Positions 40,971 through 51,635 of a stretch of 64,000 nt of DNA are shown piece by piece (the first letter of the stretch is position 1; the number at the start of each line of letters is the position of its first letter). The position numbers and the translations under genes were made by a program. The stretch lies in assembly GCF_963855985.1 (NCBI RefSeq), contig NW_026973566.1:4378501-4442500 (forward strand), in the 5' to 3' direction. The stretch is from Ostrinia nubilalis (lineage: Eukaryota > Arthropoda > Insecta > Lepidoptera > Crambidae). The notes under the pieces are model-generated. The model did not search any database. It saw only the letters and a list, made by a program, of their open reading frames with translations, and had not been told where the DNA came from.

Positions 40971-42467
40971 ATGCTCACACGCAGAGCAGCGGCACAAGCC
41001 ATTGAGCTGAAACTTAGGCGGGCACTCGAGGAACTGAAACAGAGTCAAGAAAGCTGTAACCAACTCATTAGGGAAAGAGAAGAGGGCGAGGAGGAAATTA
41101 CTTGTACAATAAGAAAGAATACAGAACTAAAACAAGAATTGGCAGAACTGCATGTCCGTCTCCAGGAGGTAACCGAGCACCGTGATGAACTACTGCATAC
41201 AATCAGTACCTTCGACCAGTGCAGCAATATCTTTCAGCAGACCTTGATGCGCAACAATGAGTTAGAAGCTGAACTGAGGGACGCCAATAAGACCATACTG
41301 CACTTCGAAGAGGAACGAAAGCAGCAGGAGTTCACACACACTCTGAACTTATACGAAGAGCTAATTGGGAGTCCTGGTGGACGTGCAGTGCTACCAGACT
41401 TAAATGTATCTTGCGACACTAAATCATTTGAGAACGTTAGTCGGCCATTGACTTTTTCTAGTAGAAATAAATTAAAAAAGTATGTTAAAATTAATAGGTT
41501 TATTTCTAAAACAAAAAAATTAATAAAAGGGCAAGAACAGTTTCACAAAAATATTCTGTTAAGGAAAAAGAATCTAGATTTGGTTGACAGTCTAGAAATT
41601 TACCACAGTAAACTAGTAGAGAGTAGGTCCACTCATAACTTGGACGTTGAAAGGTTGCAGGCTGAAATCACAAACTTGCATGACTCGCTTGCATCCATAA
41701 CAGCTAAATATAATTCAGCCAGGGAACAAATTAACGAACATATCCTGGCAGCAAACAATCTCTTAGATCTAGGCAATCCTACTACGGATTTTAAATCTCT
41801 GCCAAACATAACAATGCAAAGTCAGCAACAAACTGATGGCGGCTTGCAGCCTTCAATGTCTGCAAAAACTGAATTTTTAAATGTAAAAAAATCAAACAAT
41901 GTAGTGTTATTCTCAGATAGGCTAGGAGTTGGTTATGGCCCCATATTGAATAAAAAATTAGATTGTAAAATAATAAATAATTGTATGCCTGATGCATCCA
42001 TTAGTCAAATAATAAATGGCATAAAAAAATGTAATCAATTACATAGCAAATCCATTTTAATTTTAATGTTAGGAAACAGTCAGAATATTAGTAGGAAAAA
42101 TATTTTGCATAATTTTTCCATGCTGGCCAGCCTTAATGTTGAAAAGATAATTATGTGTGCCCTGCCATACTGTCAAAATGGCTCCTCAGATAATAACAAA
42201 AGTATTCACTTACTGAATACTCTATTATGTAACTTGACTGTTCGTCATAGCGACAAGTTTGTGTTTTTCGACACAAATAAATTTATTAATAATAAATTCT
42301 TATTGACAGGCAGCTCTTTACACCTGCCTCAAAGTATAAAATTAAAAGTTGCTACATTGTTAGCTTATAATATTAACTGTGTTATTAACACAAAACAAGT
42401 AAATTCAACTTTTGATATTATTAGTAGAAATACTAATATTTCTGTGACGACCTCTGATTTAAACTGA
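40971..42467 (+). CDS. LINE ORF1 with coiled coil and SGNH-like domain
   Basis: The 498-residue protein starts MLTRRAAAQAIELKLRRALE. Residues about 10-130 and 200-270 look like coiled coils (heptad-like Leu/Glu/Lys). The C-terminal part (about 310-470) resembles the SGNH/GDSL esterase domain of CR1-group ORF1 proteins: VVLFSDRLGVGYGP (in place of GDS), LILMLGNSQN (block III-like) and LTGSSLHLPQSIKLKVA (block V, where the usual Asp before xxH is missing). It is therefore probably a structural, RNA-binding remnant of the enzyme. No CCHC knuckle is seen. It ends TTTAAACTGA, with ORF2 in the -1 frame. Confidence 0.85.
   Translation: MLTRRAAAQAIELKLRRALEELKQSQESCNQLIREREEGEEEITCTIRKNTELKQELAELHVRLQEVTEHRDELLHTISTFDQCSNIFQQTLMRNNELEAELRDANKTILHFEEERKQQEFTHTLNLYEELIGSPGGRAVLPDLNVSCDTKSFENVSRPLTFSSRNKLKKYVKINRFISKTKKLIKGQEQFHKNILLRKKNLDLVDSLEIYHSKLVESRSTHNLDVERLQAEITNLHDSLASITAKYNSAREQINEHILAANNLLDLGNPTTDFKSLPNITMQSQQQTDGGLQPSMSAKTEFLNVKKSNNVVLFSDRLGVGYGPILNKKLDCKIINNCMPDASISQIINGIKKCNQLHSKSILILMLGNSQNISRKNILHNFSMLASLNVEKIIMCALPYCQNGSSDNNKSIHLLNTLLCNLTVRHSDKFVFFDTNKFINNKFLLTGSSLHLPQSIKLKVATLLAYNINCVINTKQVNSTFDIISRNTNISVTTSDLN
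42458..42464 (+). promoter_or_regulatory. Canonical -1 frameshift heptamer (T TTA AAC)
   Basis: ORF1 reads GAT TTA AAC TGA. U_UUA_AAC is one of the strongest known X_XXY_YYZ slip sites and directly touches the UGA stop. The -1 frame has a stop one codon before the heptamer and is then open to 45352, with no ATG ahead of the conserved endonuclease start. Confidence 0.75.
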
Positions 42468-45352
42468 GAGGGACGACAACAGACAGGTCTATTAAAGGAT
42501 TTAATATTGTTCATCAAAATTTACAAGGCCTGGCTGGCAAAGAATTAGAACTAGAATTGTTTTTAAAAAAATACAATGTTCATGTATTATGCTTAACAGA
42601 ACATTGGCTTAAAAATTATGAATTAATGTTTTATGTAGGTAATTATAAAGTTTGTAGTTCGTTCACCAGGGAGTCTGCTATTAGAGGGGGGTCACTCATA
42701 ATAATAAATAATCAATTTAAATACAAGGAAAGAAAAGACATTGTTTCACTCTCAATCGAACGAACTATAGAACTTGCGTGTGCAGAGCTAGAGCAGTATA
42801 TAATTGTAAGTGTGTACAAGCCCCCATCTGCAAATTACCAATTATTCGAATCCACTATGGAGGAGGTCTTGAAAAAGGTATTTAAATCAAATAAGAGAGT
42901 AGTTGTATGTGGAGATTTTAATATAGATTTATTAGATAATACTCAATATAAAATAAGATTCTTAAACCTTTTTAAATCTTTTAATTTATCAAATCTTTTC
43001 AATGAGCCTACTAGAATCACTCCAACATCAGCTACTTGCTTAGATAACATTTTTTGTAACTGTAATATTCAAAGTAAATCAATAATTAATTGCCTTAGTT
43101 CAGATCATAGTGGACAATTGGCCACATTTGAGCACCATCATGTCGCTAGTACAGTGGATGTTGTTTGTAGGCCAATAACAACTAACCGAATTGACAAATT
43201 TAAGAAAAATATTTGTGATGGTATTGATAAACTTATATTAGATGACAATAATGTTGATCACATTTATGAGGATCTATTCAGTGTTGTGAGTGAGGAATTC
43301 AAAACCACATTCCCACAGAAAAAGATCCGAATAAATTCTGTTAAATGTAAATTTGACGACTGGGCTACAACCGGCATTCACAAGAGTAGAAATAAAATGT
43401 ATGAATTATATAGTCTTAAAGCCGATACGCAAGATCTGAATGTTATAGAATATGTTAAAAATTACTCAAAAATATTTAAAAGGGTTTGTTTGGCTGCTAA
43501 ATCAAATCATCTTCGAAACATGATTTTAAATTCTAATAATAAAGCTAAGGCTACGTGGAACATAATAAATAAACAAACATGTAAAAATAAATCGAAGGAT
43601 AACACTTTTTCACTGAAAATCGGAAACGAAATTATAAATTCCGATACAGAAGTTGCAACCACATTTGAGACATTCTTCTCCAATATTGCGTCTGAAACAA
43701 CTAAAGAACTGAATTCATCATCAGTTCTTGCAGAGTCTCTTTTAAAATCTAATGTCACCGAGTGCCAGTGTCTGCTCCAGTTCAGGCATATAGATTGTAA
43801 TACAATAATTAAAACCTTTAGAGAATTAAATATGAAAAAAACCGAGGACCTTTGGGGAATCTTAGTCAGTATAATTGGAACAATTATTGACACCATAGCT
43901 CCTCACCTTGCATTCATTTTTAATACATGTATTGATCAAGGTTGCTTTCCTAGCTTAATGAAGTTAAGTAAAATAATTCCATTGTTCAAGGCTGGTGACA
44001 AATGTGACCCCTCTAATTTTCGACCGATTTCTATTCTACCAGTACTTAGCAAAATTTTTGAGAAAATTATTTTCCACCAACTTCTATCTCACTTCATTTT
44101 TAACAAATTATTACACAATAAGCAATTTGGTTTTACGAAAGGTAGAAGTACTACTGACGCTGGGGTAGCACTATTGAAACACGTCTTTGATGCTTGGGAG
44201 AGTAAAAAGGACGCTGTTGGTATTTTCTGTGATCTTTCAAAAGCGTTTGATTGTGTAGACCACCAAACCTTACTAAACAAATTGCGACATTATGGTGTTT
44301 CGAATAAGTCACTTGATCTGCTGAACTCGTATCTCACAGGCAGAAAACAAAAAGTTTGTATTAACGGAACTGAGTCTTCTGGAGCACCTCTTACTATGGG
44401 TGTGCCGCAGGGATCAATATTAGGACCTTTGCTATTTCTTATTTATATTAATGACCTTCCTTACTTTGTAAAAGATCTGTGTGATATTGTGTTATTTGCT
44501 GATGACACATCTCTCATTTTCAAAGTTGATAGAGGTAAAGTAAATTTTGACGATATTAATAACACACTCTCACAGGTTCTACATTGGTTCACTGTTAACA
44601 ACTTATTGTTAAATGCAAACAAAACTAAGTGCATTAAATTTACCTTACCTAATGTGAGGCAGGTTTCCACGCAATTAATGGTGAAGAATGAACCATTAAA
44701 TAGCATAAATTCCACAACATTCTTGGGAATCACTTTAGATGCTAAACTTCAATGGGGTCCTCATATTGAAACTTTGTCAAAAAGGCTCAGTTCGGCTGCT
44801 TTTGCAGTGAGAAAGATAAGGCAATTAACTGACATTGAAACGGCAAGGCTAGTATATTTTAGCTATTTTCATAGTATAATGTCATACGGCATATTGTTGT
44901 GGGGCTCAGCCGCGGACATTGAAACTGTGTTTGTTCTGCAGAAGAGAGCAGTGCGGGCCATTTATAACCTTGGACCCCGATTTTCCTTGAAAGATTTTTT
45001 TAAGGAAATTAACATACTGACAGTAGCTTCACAGTTCATTTATGAAAACCTTTTATATGTCCGCAAAAATATAGAGCAATTCACGAAAAAGAGCGATTTG
45101 CATAACTTTAATACAAGAAACAAAAATAAACTTGCCGTTCCAAATTTCAGATTGCATAAGATTGGTAATTCATTTATGGGAAAATGTATTAAATTCTTTA
45201 ATAAATTACCACAAACTGTTGTAGAACTACCCATTCATAAATTCAAAGCACATATTAAAAGTACCTTAATGAAAAAGGGCTACTATAAAGTCGATGATTA
45301 TTTAAAAGATAAAAATGTTTGGGATACTTTACTGCCTAGCTCGCATAAATAA
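42458..45352 (+). CDS. LINE ORF2: AP-endonuclease and reverse transcriptase
   Basis: About 960 residues are open from the slip site. The APE-type endonuclease starts with NIVHQNLQGLAGKELELEL (about 42503), then LCLTEHWL, VSVYKPPS, VVVCGDFNIDLL and SSDHSGQL (catalytic His). The RT has FRPISILPVLSKIFEKI, CDLSKAFDCVDHQTLLNKL (motif A), GVPQGSILGPLLF (motif B) and LFADDTSLIF (about 44490, motif C, catalytic Asp pair). The C-terminus has LLWGSAADIE and FNKLPQTVVEL. It nicks target DNA and primes reverse transcription there. All catalytic motifs are present. There is no ATG near the start, so expression probably needs the ORF1 frameshift. Confidence 0.93.
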   Translation, partial: FKLRGTTTDRSIKGFNIVHQNLQGLAGKELELELFLKKYNVHVLCLTEHWLKNYELMFYVGNYKVCSSFTRESAIRGGSLIIINNQFKYKERKDIVSLSIERTIELACAELEQYIIVSVYKPPSANYQLFESTMEEVLKKVFKSNKRVVVCGDFNIDLLDNTQYKIRFLNLFKSFNLSNLFNEPTRITPTSATCLDNIFCNCNIQSKSIINCLSSDHSGQLATFEHHHVASTVDVVCRPITTNRIDKFKKNICDGIDKLILDDNNVDHIYEDLFSVVSEEFKTTFPQKKIRINSVKCKFDDWATTGIHKSRNKMYELYSLKADTQDLNVIEYVKNYSKIFKRVCLAAKSNHLRNMILNSNNKAKATWNIINKQTCKNKSKDNTFSLKIGNEIINSDTEVATTFETFFSNIASETTKELNSSSVLAESLLKSNVTECQCLLQFRHIDCNTIIKTFRELNMKKTEDLWGILVSIIGTIIDTIAPHLAFIFNTCIDQGCFPSLMKLSKIIPLFKAGDKCDPSNFRPISILPVLSKIFEKIIFHQLLSHFIFNKLLHNKQFGFTKGRSTTDAGVALLKHVFDAWESKKDAVGIFCDLSKAFDCVDHQTLLNKLRHYGVSNKSLDLLNSYLTGRKQKVCINGTESSGAPLTMGVPQGSILGPLLFLIYINDLPYFVKDLCDIVLFADDTSLIFKVDRGKVNFDDINNTLSQVLHWFTVNNLLLNANKTKCIKFTLPNVRQVSTQLMVKNEPLNSINSTTFLGITLDAKLQWGPHIETLSKRLSSAAFAVRKIRQLTDIETARLVYFSYFHSIMSYGILLWGSAADIETVFVLQKRAVRAIYNLGPRFSLKDFFKEINILTVASQFIYENLLYVRKNIEQFTKKSDLHNFNTRNKNKLAVPNFRLHKIGNSFMGKCIKFFNKLPQTVVELPIHKFKAHIKSTLMKKGYYKVDDYLKDKNVWDTLLPSSHK

Positions 45353-45557
45353 ATATTTATAACTTTGTACATTTTAAAGCATGTAAACCTTTGAAAAAGA
45401 GGCTGACAATAGTGACTGAGTTTCTTGCGCTGCTTCTTCTCAGCACTGGCCCATTTATTGTCCTGAAGCAGTGGTAGGGTTAATACTGGGACGTGTAAAA
45501 GTGCTTTTTTTAAGCCTATTTACAGAAATAAATGAGTTTTATTGAGTTTTTTTTTTA

Positions 45558-45714
45558 TTGTAAAAATAAATTTAGAGATGGATTGCGAAGTGCAGACTAT
45601 GTCTTTCCGTCTTTTATTTGTGGTGTCAGCAACATAAAAGTGCGAGGTATGTTGTTTAAGTAATGTGTGCATTATGTATAATTGGCGGACAGTTAACACA
45701 TTGCAGGAACTATA
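45558..45714 (-). pseudogene. Internal piece of minus-strand LINE ORF2
   Basis: The open minus-strand frame reads CNVLTVRQLYIMHTLLKQH then YVADTTNKRRKDIV, a usual LINE C-terminal region. It lies between two inserted elements and links 47396-48439 with 39930-40095. Confidence 0.7.
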
Positions 45715-46484
45715 CAGGGTGTTTCTTGTAAGGTGTCAAGCCGAAGGCAGGTGATAGGTGAGGACTAGACCTATCGATTTCACCCCCATGTATGTTCTAC
45801 GATTTTTCATAGTTTAGAAGTTATCGTTAATTTTGTGATTTTTTCAAATTGTATGACCCAGTAGGCTTTAAATTTTTTTATCTTTTTTTTGGGTCGACTT
45901 TTCTCAGATTTCTTTTTTTTGACAGATTCCCTATTAACTGCAGATTTTTGAAAAAAATAATCAACTTCCTATCTTTGATGCAAGATACAAAATTTTTGCT
46001 AGAAACATAAAAAAATATATGCTTTTAGCGGAACAACCTAAAATTTTCAACTTAAAAGTTAAAAAAAAAAAAGAAATTCCATAGGTCCAAAATAATTTTA
46101 AAAACTGCGCAGTTTTTGGAACTTTCATAATAACACAAAAAAACATGTACTTAATAGGCCATTATTTTCTGTAATCGCTCCACTAAAGTGGTAAGTCGGA
46201 GATTCCGTTACATGTTTTTGATTTTCTTAGGACTAACTAATGTTTGTAATTCTCTAAGTTTACGTTACGTAGAACACATTTAAAGACAATAACTGAACAG
46301 AACATTTTTTTATCCACAACGAGGAATCTCTTGCCATTCATCTGACCTGAACACTCGGAATCCTAAATCACAGAGGAATTGGCTGTACTAAATAGGTGGC
46401 CTTACCACTAGACCACAGTGGTGGTTGTTACTTTACGATTAAATTCGATATACCTACATATTAGAGTGTGAGAGAAAGGGAAAG

Positions 46485-46560
<76 letters not shown>

Positions 46561-47395
46561 CGAGAGAGAGAGAGAGAGAGAGCAAAAATGGGTGTAATAA
46601 TTTAATTTAAAGTAAATGTTCAAAATGTTCGCCGTTGACCTGAATGCACATTCGACAACGACGCAAAAAAATTCTTTGTAAAACCTTCTTCTTCATTTTA
46701 ATTTGGTTTTGTGCTTCAGTCAGCTTTGTCCGCAGTTCATCAATATTTTCATATTCCCTATTGTATACTAGATGAAGGGCAAGAGCTTCCTCGTTGTCGA
46801 TAAAAAATGTTCTTTTCAGATATTGTCTCTAAATATGTTCTACATAACGTAAACTTAAGGGATTGCAAACATTACTTAGTCCTAAGAAAGTCAAAAACAT
46901 GTAACGGAATCTCCAACTTGCCACTTGAGTGGAGCGATTATAGAAAATAATGGCCTATTAAGTACATGTTTTTTTGTGTTATTATGAAAGTTCAGAAAAC
47001 TGCGCAGTTTGTAAAATTATTTTGGACCTATGGAAGTTCTTTTTTTTTTTCAAACCTTTAAGTGGAAAATTTTAGAATGTTCCGCTAAAAGCATATTTTT
47101 TATGTTTCTAGCAAAAATTTTGTATCTTGCATCAAAGATAGGAAGTTGATTATTTTTTTCAAAAATCTGCATTTAATAGGAAATCTGTCAAAAAAAAGAA
47201 ATCTGAGAAAAGTCGACCCAAAAAAAAGATAAAAAAATTTAAAGCCTACTGGGTCATACAATTTGAAAAAATCACAAAATTAACGATAACTTCTAAACTA
47301 TGAAAAATCGTAGAACATACATAGGGGTGAAATCGATAGGTCTAGTCCTCACCTATCACCTGCCTTCGGCTTGACACCTTACAAGAAACACCCTG
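45715..47395. mobile_element. Palindromic mariner-like element C, copy 1
   Basis: The inverted arms begin CAGGGTGTTTCTTGTAAGGT, extend about 430 bp on each side and are flanked by TA. The centre holds a (TG)n tract and, on the minus strand at about 46615-46810, a transposase C-terminal relic (LTEAQNQIKMKKKVLQR, then RCRMCIQVNGEHFE), the ending usual for Tc1/mariner-superfamily proteins. No full transposase remains. It interrupts the minus-strand LINE. Confidence 0.85.
46490..46582 (+). repeat. (TG)n-(AG)n microsatellite
   Basis: About 34 TG units are followed by about 10 GA units. The frames through it are low-complexity artefacts. The longer allele of the same locus type is at 54294. Confidence 0.95.
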
Positions 47396-48439
47396 TATAA
47401 TAGGTGGGGTAGGGTAGAAAAAGGGAAGAGAATTCGCGACTTTCAAGATGGCTCTCTGAGCTCGTTCAAGCGGAATTAGTATAGTCTTATGTGCTCCACC
47501 CCAAGAAGTGATACAGTACTGGATAATAGATTGGCAGAGCGATAAATATACTTTTGTGATCAGTTTTTTGTCTGCTATTGTTCGAAGTTTTTTGAAGACA
47601 TATATTAATTTGCGTACCCTTTGAACTAAATGTTCTATGTGAGGTCTAAAGGAGAGTGTCTCGTCAATTATGATCCCGAGATATTTTAGGTTGTTAGTTT
47701 CATGGATGGTGGGGCACATACATGTGGTGGTAGGCGGGGTTTGACATTGGTGTGCATAAAGGTAAGCATTTTTTGAATTTTCGTGTCGGCTGCGCATGGA
47801 AAAGTGTATGAATTTAGTCTTGTCAGCGTTTAGTGTTAGTAAATTGCAGTGAAGCCAGTTTGTTACAATGTTAAAACCTAGCTGTGCAGTCTCATAAACT
47901 TCCGCGCTAGTTTTGGCTGTGAATAATAGCGCTGTGTCGTCGGCGTATGATATAAGTTTACCATGACCTATGTTGAGGTTGCACAAGTCATTAATGTAGA
48001 TCAGGAACAGGGTAGGGCCTAGGATACTTCCCTGGGGCACACCAAAACCAGAGCATCTCTGTTCATGACTTGTTATATTTCCTATTCTAACGCACTGGTA
48101 TCTATCGTTTAAATAGTCGTCGAAGAGTTTTAGCTGTGTGCCTCTTATGCCCATTGCCTCCATTTTGGTTAAGAGTATGGGAACAGATACAGTATCGAAT
48201 GCTTTGGCTAGGTCAAGGAAGACTCCCAGGGTTTTGTTGCCTTTACCAAGTTCCTCAGTTACATATTCAGTCAGACTGTGAACCGCATCGGAAGTGGAGC
48301 GCTTGGCTCTGAAGCCAAATTGCTGGGTTGAGAGTAACTTGTGAGTTTCTAGATAGTTTACCAATCTATTGTTGATAAGTTTTTCCAGGATTTTGGATAT
48401 TGACGGTAGTAACGATATTGGTTTATAGTTGTTCACCAA
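47396..48439 (-). pseudogene. LINE reverse transcriptase, minus strand
   Basis: It contains NNYKPISLLPSISKILEKLI, LDLAKAFDTVS (motif A), GVPQGSILGPTLF (motif B) and LISYADDTALLF (motif C). It is separated from the endonuclease half by a frameshift near 48450 and cut at 47395 by the palindromic element. The last codons of the 365-codon frame (47342-47395) belong to that element. Confidence 0.9.
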
Positions 48440-48455
48440 AACTTTACTGCCATTT

Positions 48456-50057
48456 TTATGTATGGGGATTTACTACAGCTTTTTTCAGACATTTAGGGAA
48501 AACTCCCTCCGTTAGACAAATGCGAAAAATATAAGTAAGGGGAGGTACCAAAATGTGCCTGAAACGTTTTAAAATTTTATTGTTAATATTATCCCATCCA
48601 GCCGCACAGTTATTCTTCAGCCCTATGATTATGCGATCTATTTCTTCTTCGTCAGTGTCCAACAGGGCAAAAGTTTCAGCATTGTAACTCTGCTGGTGAA
48701 AAACTGACTGGTTGTAAGTGCGTTTTGGTACTTTTTCAGCCAGGTTTTTTCCTACGTTAGCAAAATAGTTATTTACATTATTAGCTGAGAGAAGCGGTGA
48801 CGAATTTGTTAGTAATAGGCTCGAACTAGAATCATGCTGCTTTGTAGTGTATGTGACCTGCTTTATGTGTTTCCAAAGTTCCTTACTATTGTTACTTGCT
48901 TTTTCCAGTTCATTTTTATCATAATTAGTTTTCAGCTTCTTTAAGAGATTATTACAAAAATTTCTGTACCTCTTATAAGATACTTGAAGCACAATATTGT
49001 GGTGATTACTTTTGGCCTTCTGGTGAAGTCTATCCCGGTGCTTAATACACCGAACAAGGCCAGGAGTAATCCATGGTTTGATATTATGATATTTACGATT
49101 TACTGTGACTTTAGTAGTGTTACGTGAAATTGCCTGCTGTACACTTTTTATTAAAAATGATAGCGACTCATTTGCGTCAGCAGTTTTGTAAACTCGGTTG
49201 AAGTCAATGTTACGTAAGTCACGTTCGAGTGTGTTTATGTTTAGTTTGGATTTAGTACGTGCGGGTTTTTGCCTTGTCAGCGATAAATTGAGGGTTAGTA
49301 GGACAGCGTGATGATCCGTAATTGTAGAATTTGTAACAAGTGTAATACACGGAAGGCTTGATTTTAACATCATATGATCCAGGCATGAGCCGCTTTGGTG
49401 TGTAGCTAAAGTGTGCGCCGGTTGGAACCCATGGTATGAGCATAGGTTAAGGTAATCTTGTGTTCCTGCATCCTGATGTCCGGGCTCAATGTTAATATTT
49501 ATATCGCCCGTTATTACAGTGTTTTTAAAAGATTTTAAAGTTTGAAGAATCTGGTTCAAGGAGTTGTGGAAGTAATCTAAATTTCTAACAGATGGAGACC
49601 TGTATAACGCTATAATAGCCGTGTCGCTTCCAATTTTGATTATTAAGCAATTGCATTCTTGTAATATACGTTCTTCTACTGAGACTTTTAGTGATTCTCT
49701 AGCATACACTATCACGCCGTCGTTTTGGTTATGGTTAGTTCTTGTATAATGCATACTGTATCCTGGCAATTCTGGGAGATTATTGTGTCTATTTTGTAAC
49801 CAACATTCAGTTAAAACTATTATATCACAATCAAAGTTGAGCCTATGGAGGAAGATCTTAAAGCTATCTATATTTTTATAAATACTGCGAATGTTTTGGG
49901 TTAGTATTGTTAGTGAATTTGGGTAAACGGAGATACATTGTCGGCACTCCTCAACATCGCACGACCTTGACTCGGATACAGATAATTCATCCATTTCGTT
50001 TAGTATATTTACATCCATATTTCTAACTTTACTTTTTGTAGGTCTAAAAATAAACAA
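48456..50057 (-). pseudogene. LINE endonuclease half of ORF2, minus strand
   Basis: The AP-endonuclease features are SLTILTQNIRSIYKNIDSF, DIIVLTECWLQ, IIALYRSPSV, VITGDINI and ITDHHAVLL (His). The RT N-terminal linker and DNINNKILKRF follow, up to a frameshift at PKCLKKAVVNP. It is open over 533 codons. The frame is -1 relative to the gag-like ORF and is open across its stop, but no slip heptamer is present. Confidence 0.9.
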
Positions 50058-50071
50058 ATTATGTGGCGCTC

Positions 50072-51308
50072 TTAGGCGCCTTCATAGTCTATAGAATTTA
50101 TGTACCTGTTTTCGGCCGCTTTTCTTGCCGGGCACTCTGTGTCACCTGTCTTGTGGCCGCAGGGTTTCTTGAAACGTAGACAGGTCGCACATTTAGGCGA
50201 GTCCGCTTTCTTCGAGCACTCCTGGATTGAGTGGCCATCTTCCCCACAGTGGCCGCAGGTCGGAGAGGCAGCTTTGCACGTTTTCGCCGCATGTCCATAT
50301 TGCTGGCACTTGAAGCATCTAGTTACAAGTTTAAAATCTCTAACTGGGCATGATGTCCAGTTAATGAAAAGTCTGTCCTGTGAGATTAGAGCTTTACGAA
50401 TAACGGCTGGTACTTCTATTACATAATTTGTGTTTTCCAAATTTTTTCTTCCGGACTTATGGCTCAATTTTATTGAGGTCAGAAAAGTATCGCGTGACAT
50501 TGTTGGGAGTTTGTCAGCCAGGTTTTGTTCATAGATGCACTTGAGGACATCCGTTTCAGCCATGGAACAGGGCACGCCAATAATAATAATGCGCGGTTTG
50601 CGTTTGTTAGTTTCGTCGACAGTGAGACCCGAGTTAACCAGGTTGACCAAACTCTTGAGCTTTTCCATATCCTGTTTAGTTTCGGTGCTAATGATGACTC
50701 CTCCGTTTCTAGTTTTGCGAACACTTCGAACTTTTAACTTCATTTCTTCAGGGCAGATAATATTTTGTACCAGTGTCTTGGTGTCGTCACTTGTTTTTGA
50801 TGCGTCATTAGGGAAAATTGCTACGGAGCTAAAGGGGTTTGGGCGAATGAAATTGTTTGATCCCTTCTTTACCATGTCAGCAAAGGAGGTACTTGCTGGT
50901 TGATGTTTCGAGCAAGCTTCCACGGACTGCTTCATCTCAAGTAGGCAGTCCGTTAGGTCTCGTTCTTTCTTCAGCAGAATGAGTTTCTATAGCTTTTTGC
51001 TTTAAGGACTGATACTTAACAGCCATTTGCGCGACTCCATGTCCAACTTTTCGGCAAATGTTGTTTATTCTTAATTTTTGGTCTGAGTTTAATTTTCCCT
51101 CACTAGCGATGTGGCATACCTCATTCAAATGTTGCTCGATTGCACTCATCCAGCCCTGCAGGTCTGACGTAGAGATGACTTCAGGAGCATCCCCTTGGTC
51201 CTGGGATACATTCTGGGGTGTTGACGGTGGTTGAGGGGAGCGGCGCGTAATTCCGCTCCGGCTGAAGGGGCTACTTTCTGCTGACATTTTATTAATATGT
51301 GCGAACAC
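50072..51308 (-). pseudogene. LINE gag-like ORF1 with zinc knuckles (frameshifted)
   Basis: The first part (50937-51308) starts MSAESSPFSRSGITRRSP and has a helical segment. A frameshift near 50940 leads into 50072-50935, which carries an RNA-recognition-like region (RIIIIGVPCSMAETDVL) and CCHC knuckles (CFKCQQYGHAAKTC; CGHCGEDGHSIQEC; and a third CATCLRFK...C). The C-terminus is GDTECPARKAAENRYINS. This is the usual nucleic-acid-binding ORF1 of insect LINEs. Confidence 0.88.
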
Positions 51309-51471
51309 TAGTCATTTGTAAAATTGTCATTATAGTGAAACTATTTGCTGATTGAGCATAGCACAGTGAGTCACTATTCTAGGTCACTATTTAAAATATT
51401 GTTAATTTATAAATATCGAGAAATGCGCGATGAGCACGTCTGTACTCGTCGAGAGTCCAAATTTATGTATG

Positions 51472-51635
51472 GATCATACCTACCTAAGTAGTGTAGTGTT
51501 CTATAATTTGTATAAATTACCTCAATGGTTATCACCAATCAATCACCAAGGGTACATTATCAAAGGTACAAAGGCGTATAAAAGGCAGGGTTGTAATAGT
51601 AATTTTGTATAGCCAGGGATAAAGCCGATATTATA
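51472..51635 (+). repeat. Repeat X, copy 2, part c
   Basis: From TATGGATCATACCTACCTAA to AAAGCCGATATTA it matches 5755-5925 of copy 1. It follows on from part b (ending 39707) if the LINE block is ignored, and is cut by the palindromic element at 51636. Confidence 0.85.

Larger units (their letters stand above)
40096..45557 (+). mobile_element. Full-length CR1-like LINE with TSD TTGTA
   Basis: The 5,462-bp element has an about-875-bp 5' UTR, ORF1 (40971-42467), ORF2 to 45352 and a 3' UTR with GACTGAGTTTCTTGCGCTGC, ending in a T-rich GAGTTTTATTGAG tract. TTGTA flanks both ends (40091-40095 and 45558-45562). The host sequence across the insertion is a continuous minus-strand LINE frame, confirming the ends. 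Both frames are open, so it may be a recent, potentially active copy. Confidence 0.85.
39708..51471 (-). mobile_element. Minus-strand LINE (Jockey/CR1-type), split twice
   Basis: Reading on the minus strand: a 5' leader (about 51471-51309), a gag-like ORF1 and an endonuclease/RT ORF2 to 47396. It then resumes at 45714-45558 and again at 40095-39930, with 3' UTR and a TAATAAA/TATTTAT tail to 39708. The gaps are the palindromic element 45715-47395 and the plus-strand LINE 40096-45557. In repeat X copy 1, the sequences left and right of this block are adjacent (about 5749), so the LINE inserted into X. Confidence 0.8.

Noticed and set aside
50057..50100. Frameshift site between ORF1 and ORF2 of the minus-strand LINE
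   Set aside because: ORF2 is in the -1 frame and open across the ORF1 stop, but the overlap (GAAGGCGCCTAAG) has no X_XXY_YYZ heptamer. Reinitiation is more likely there.
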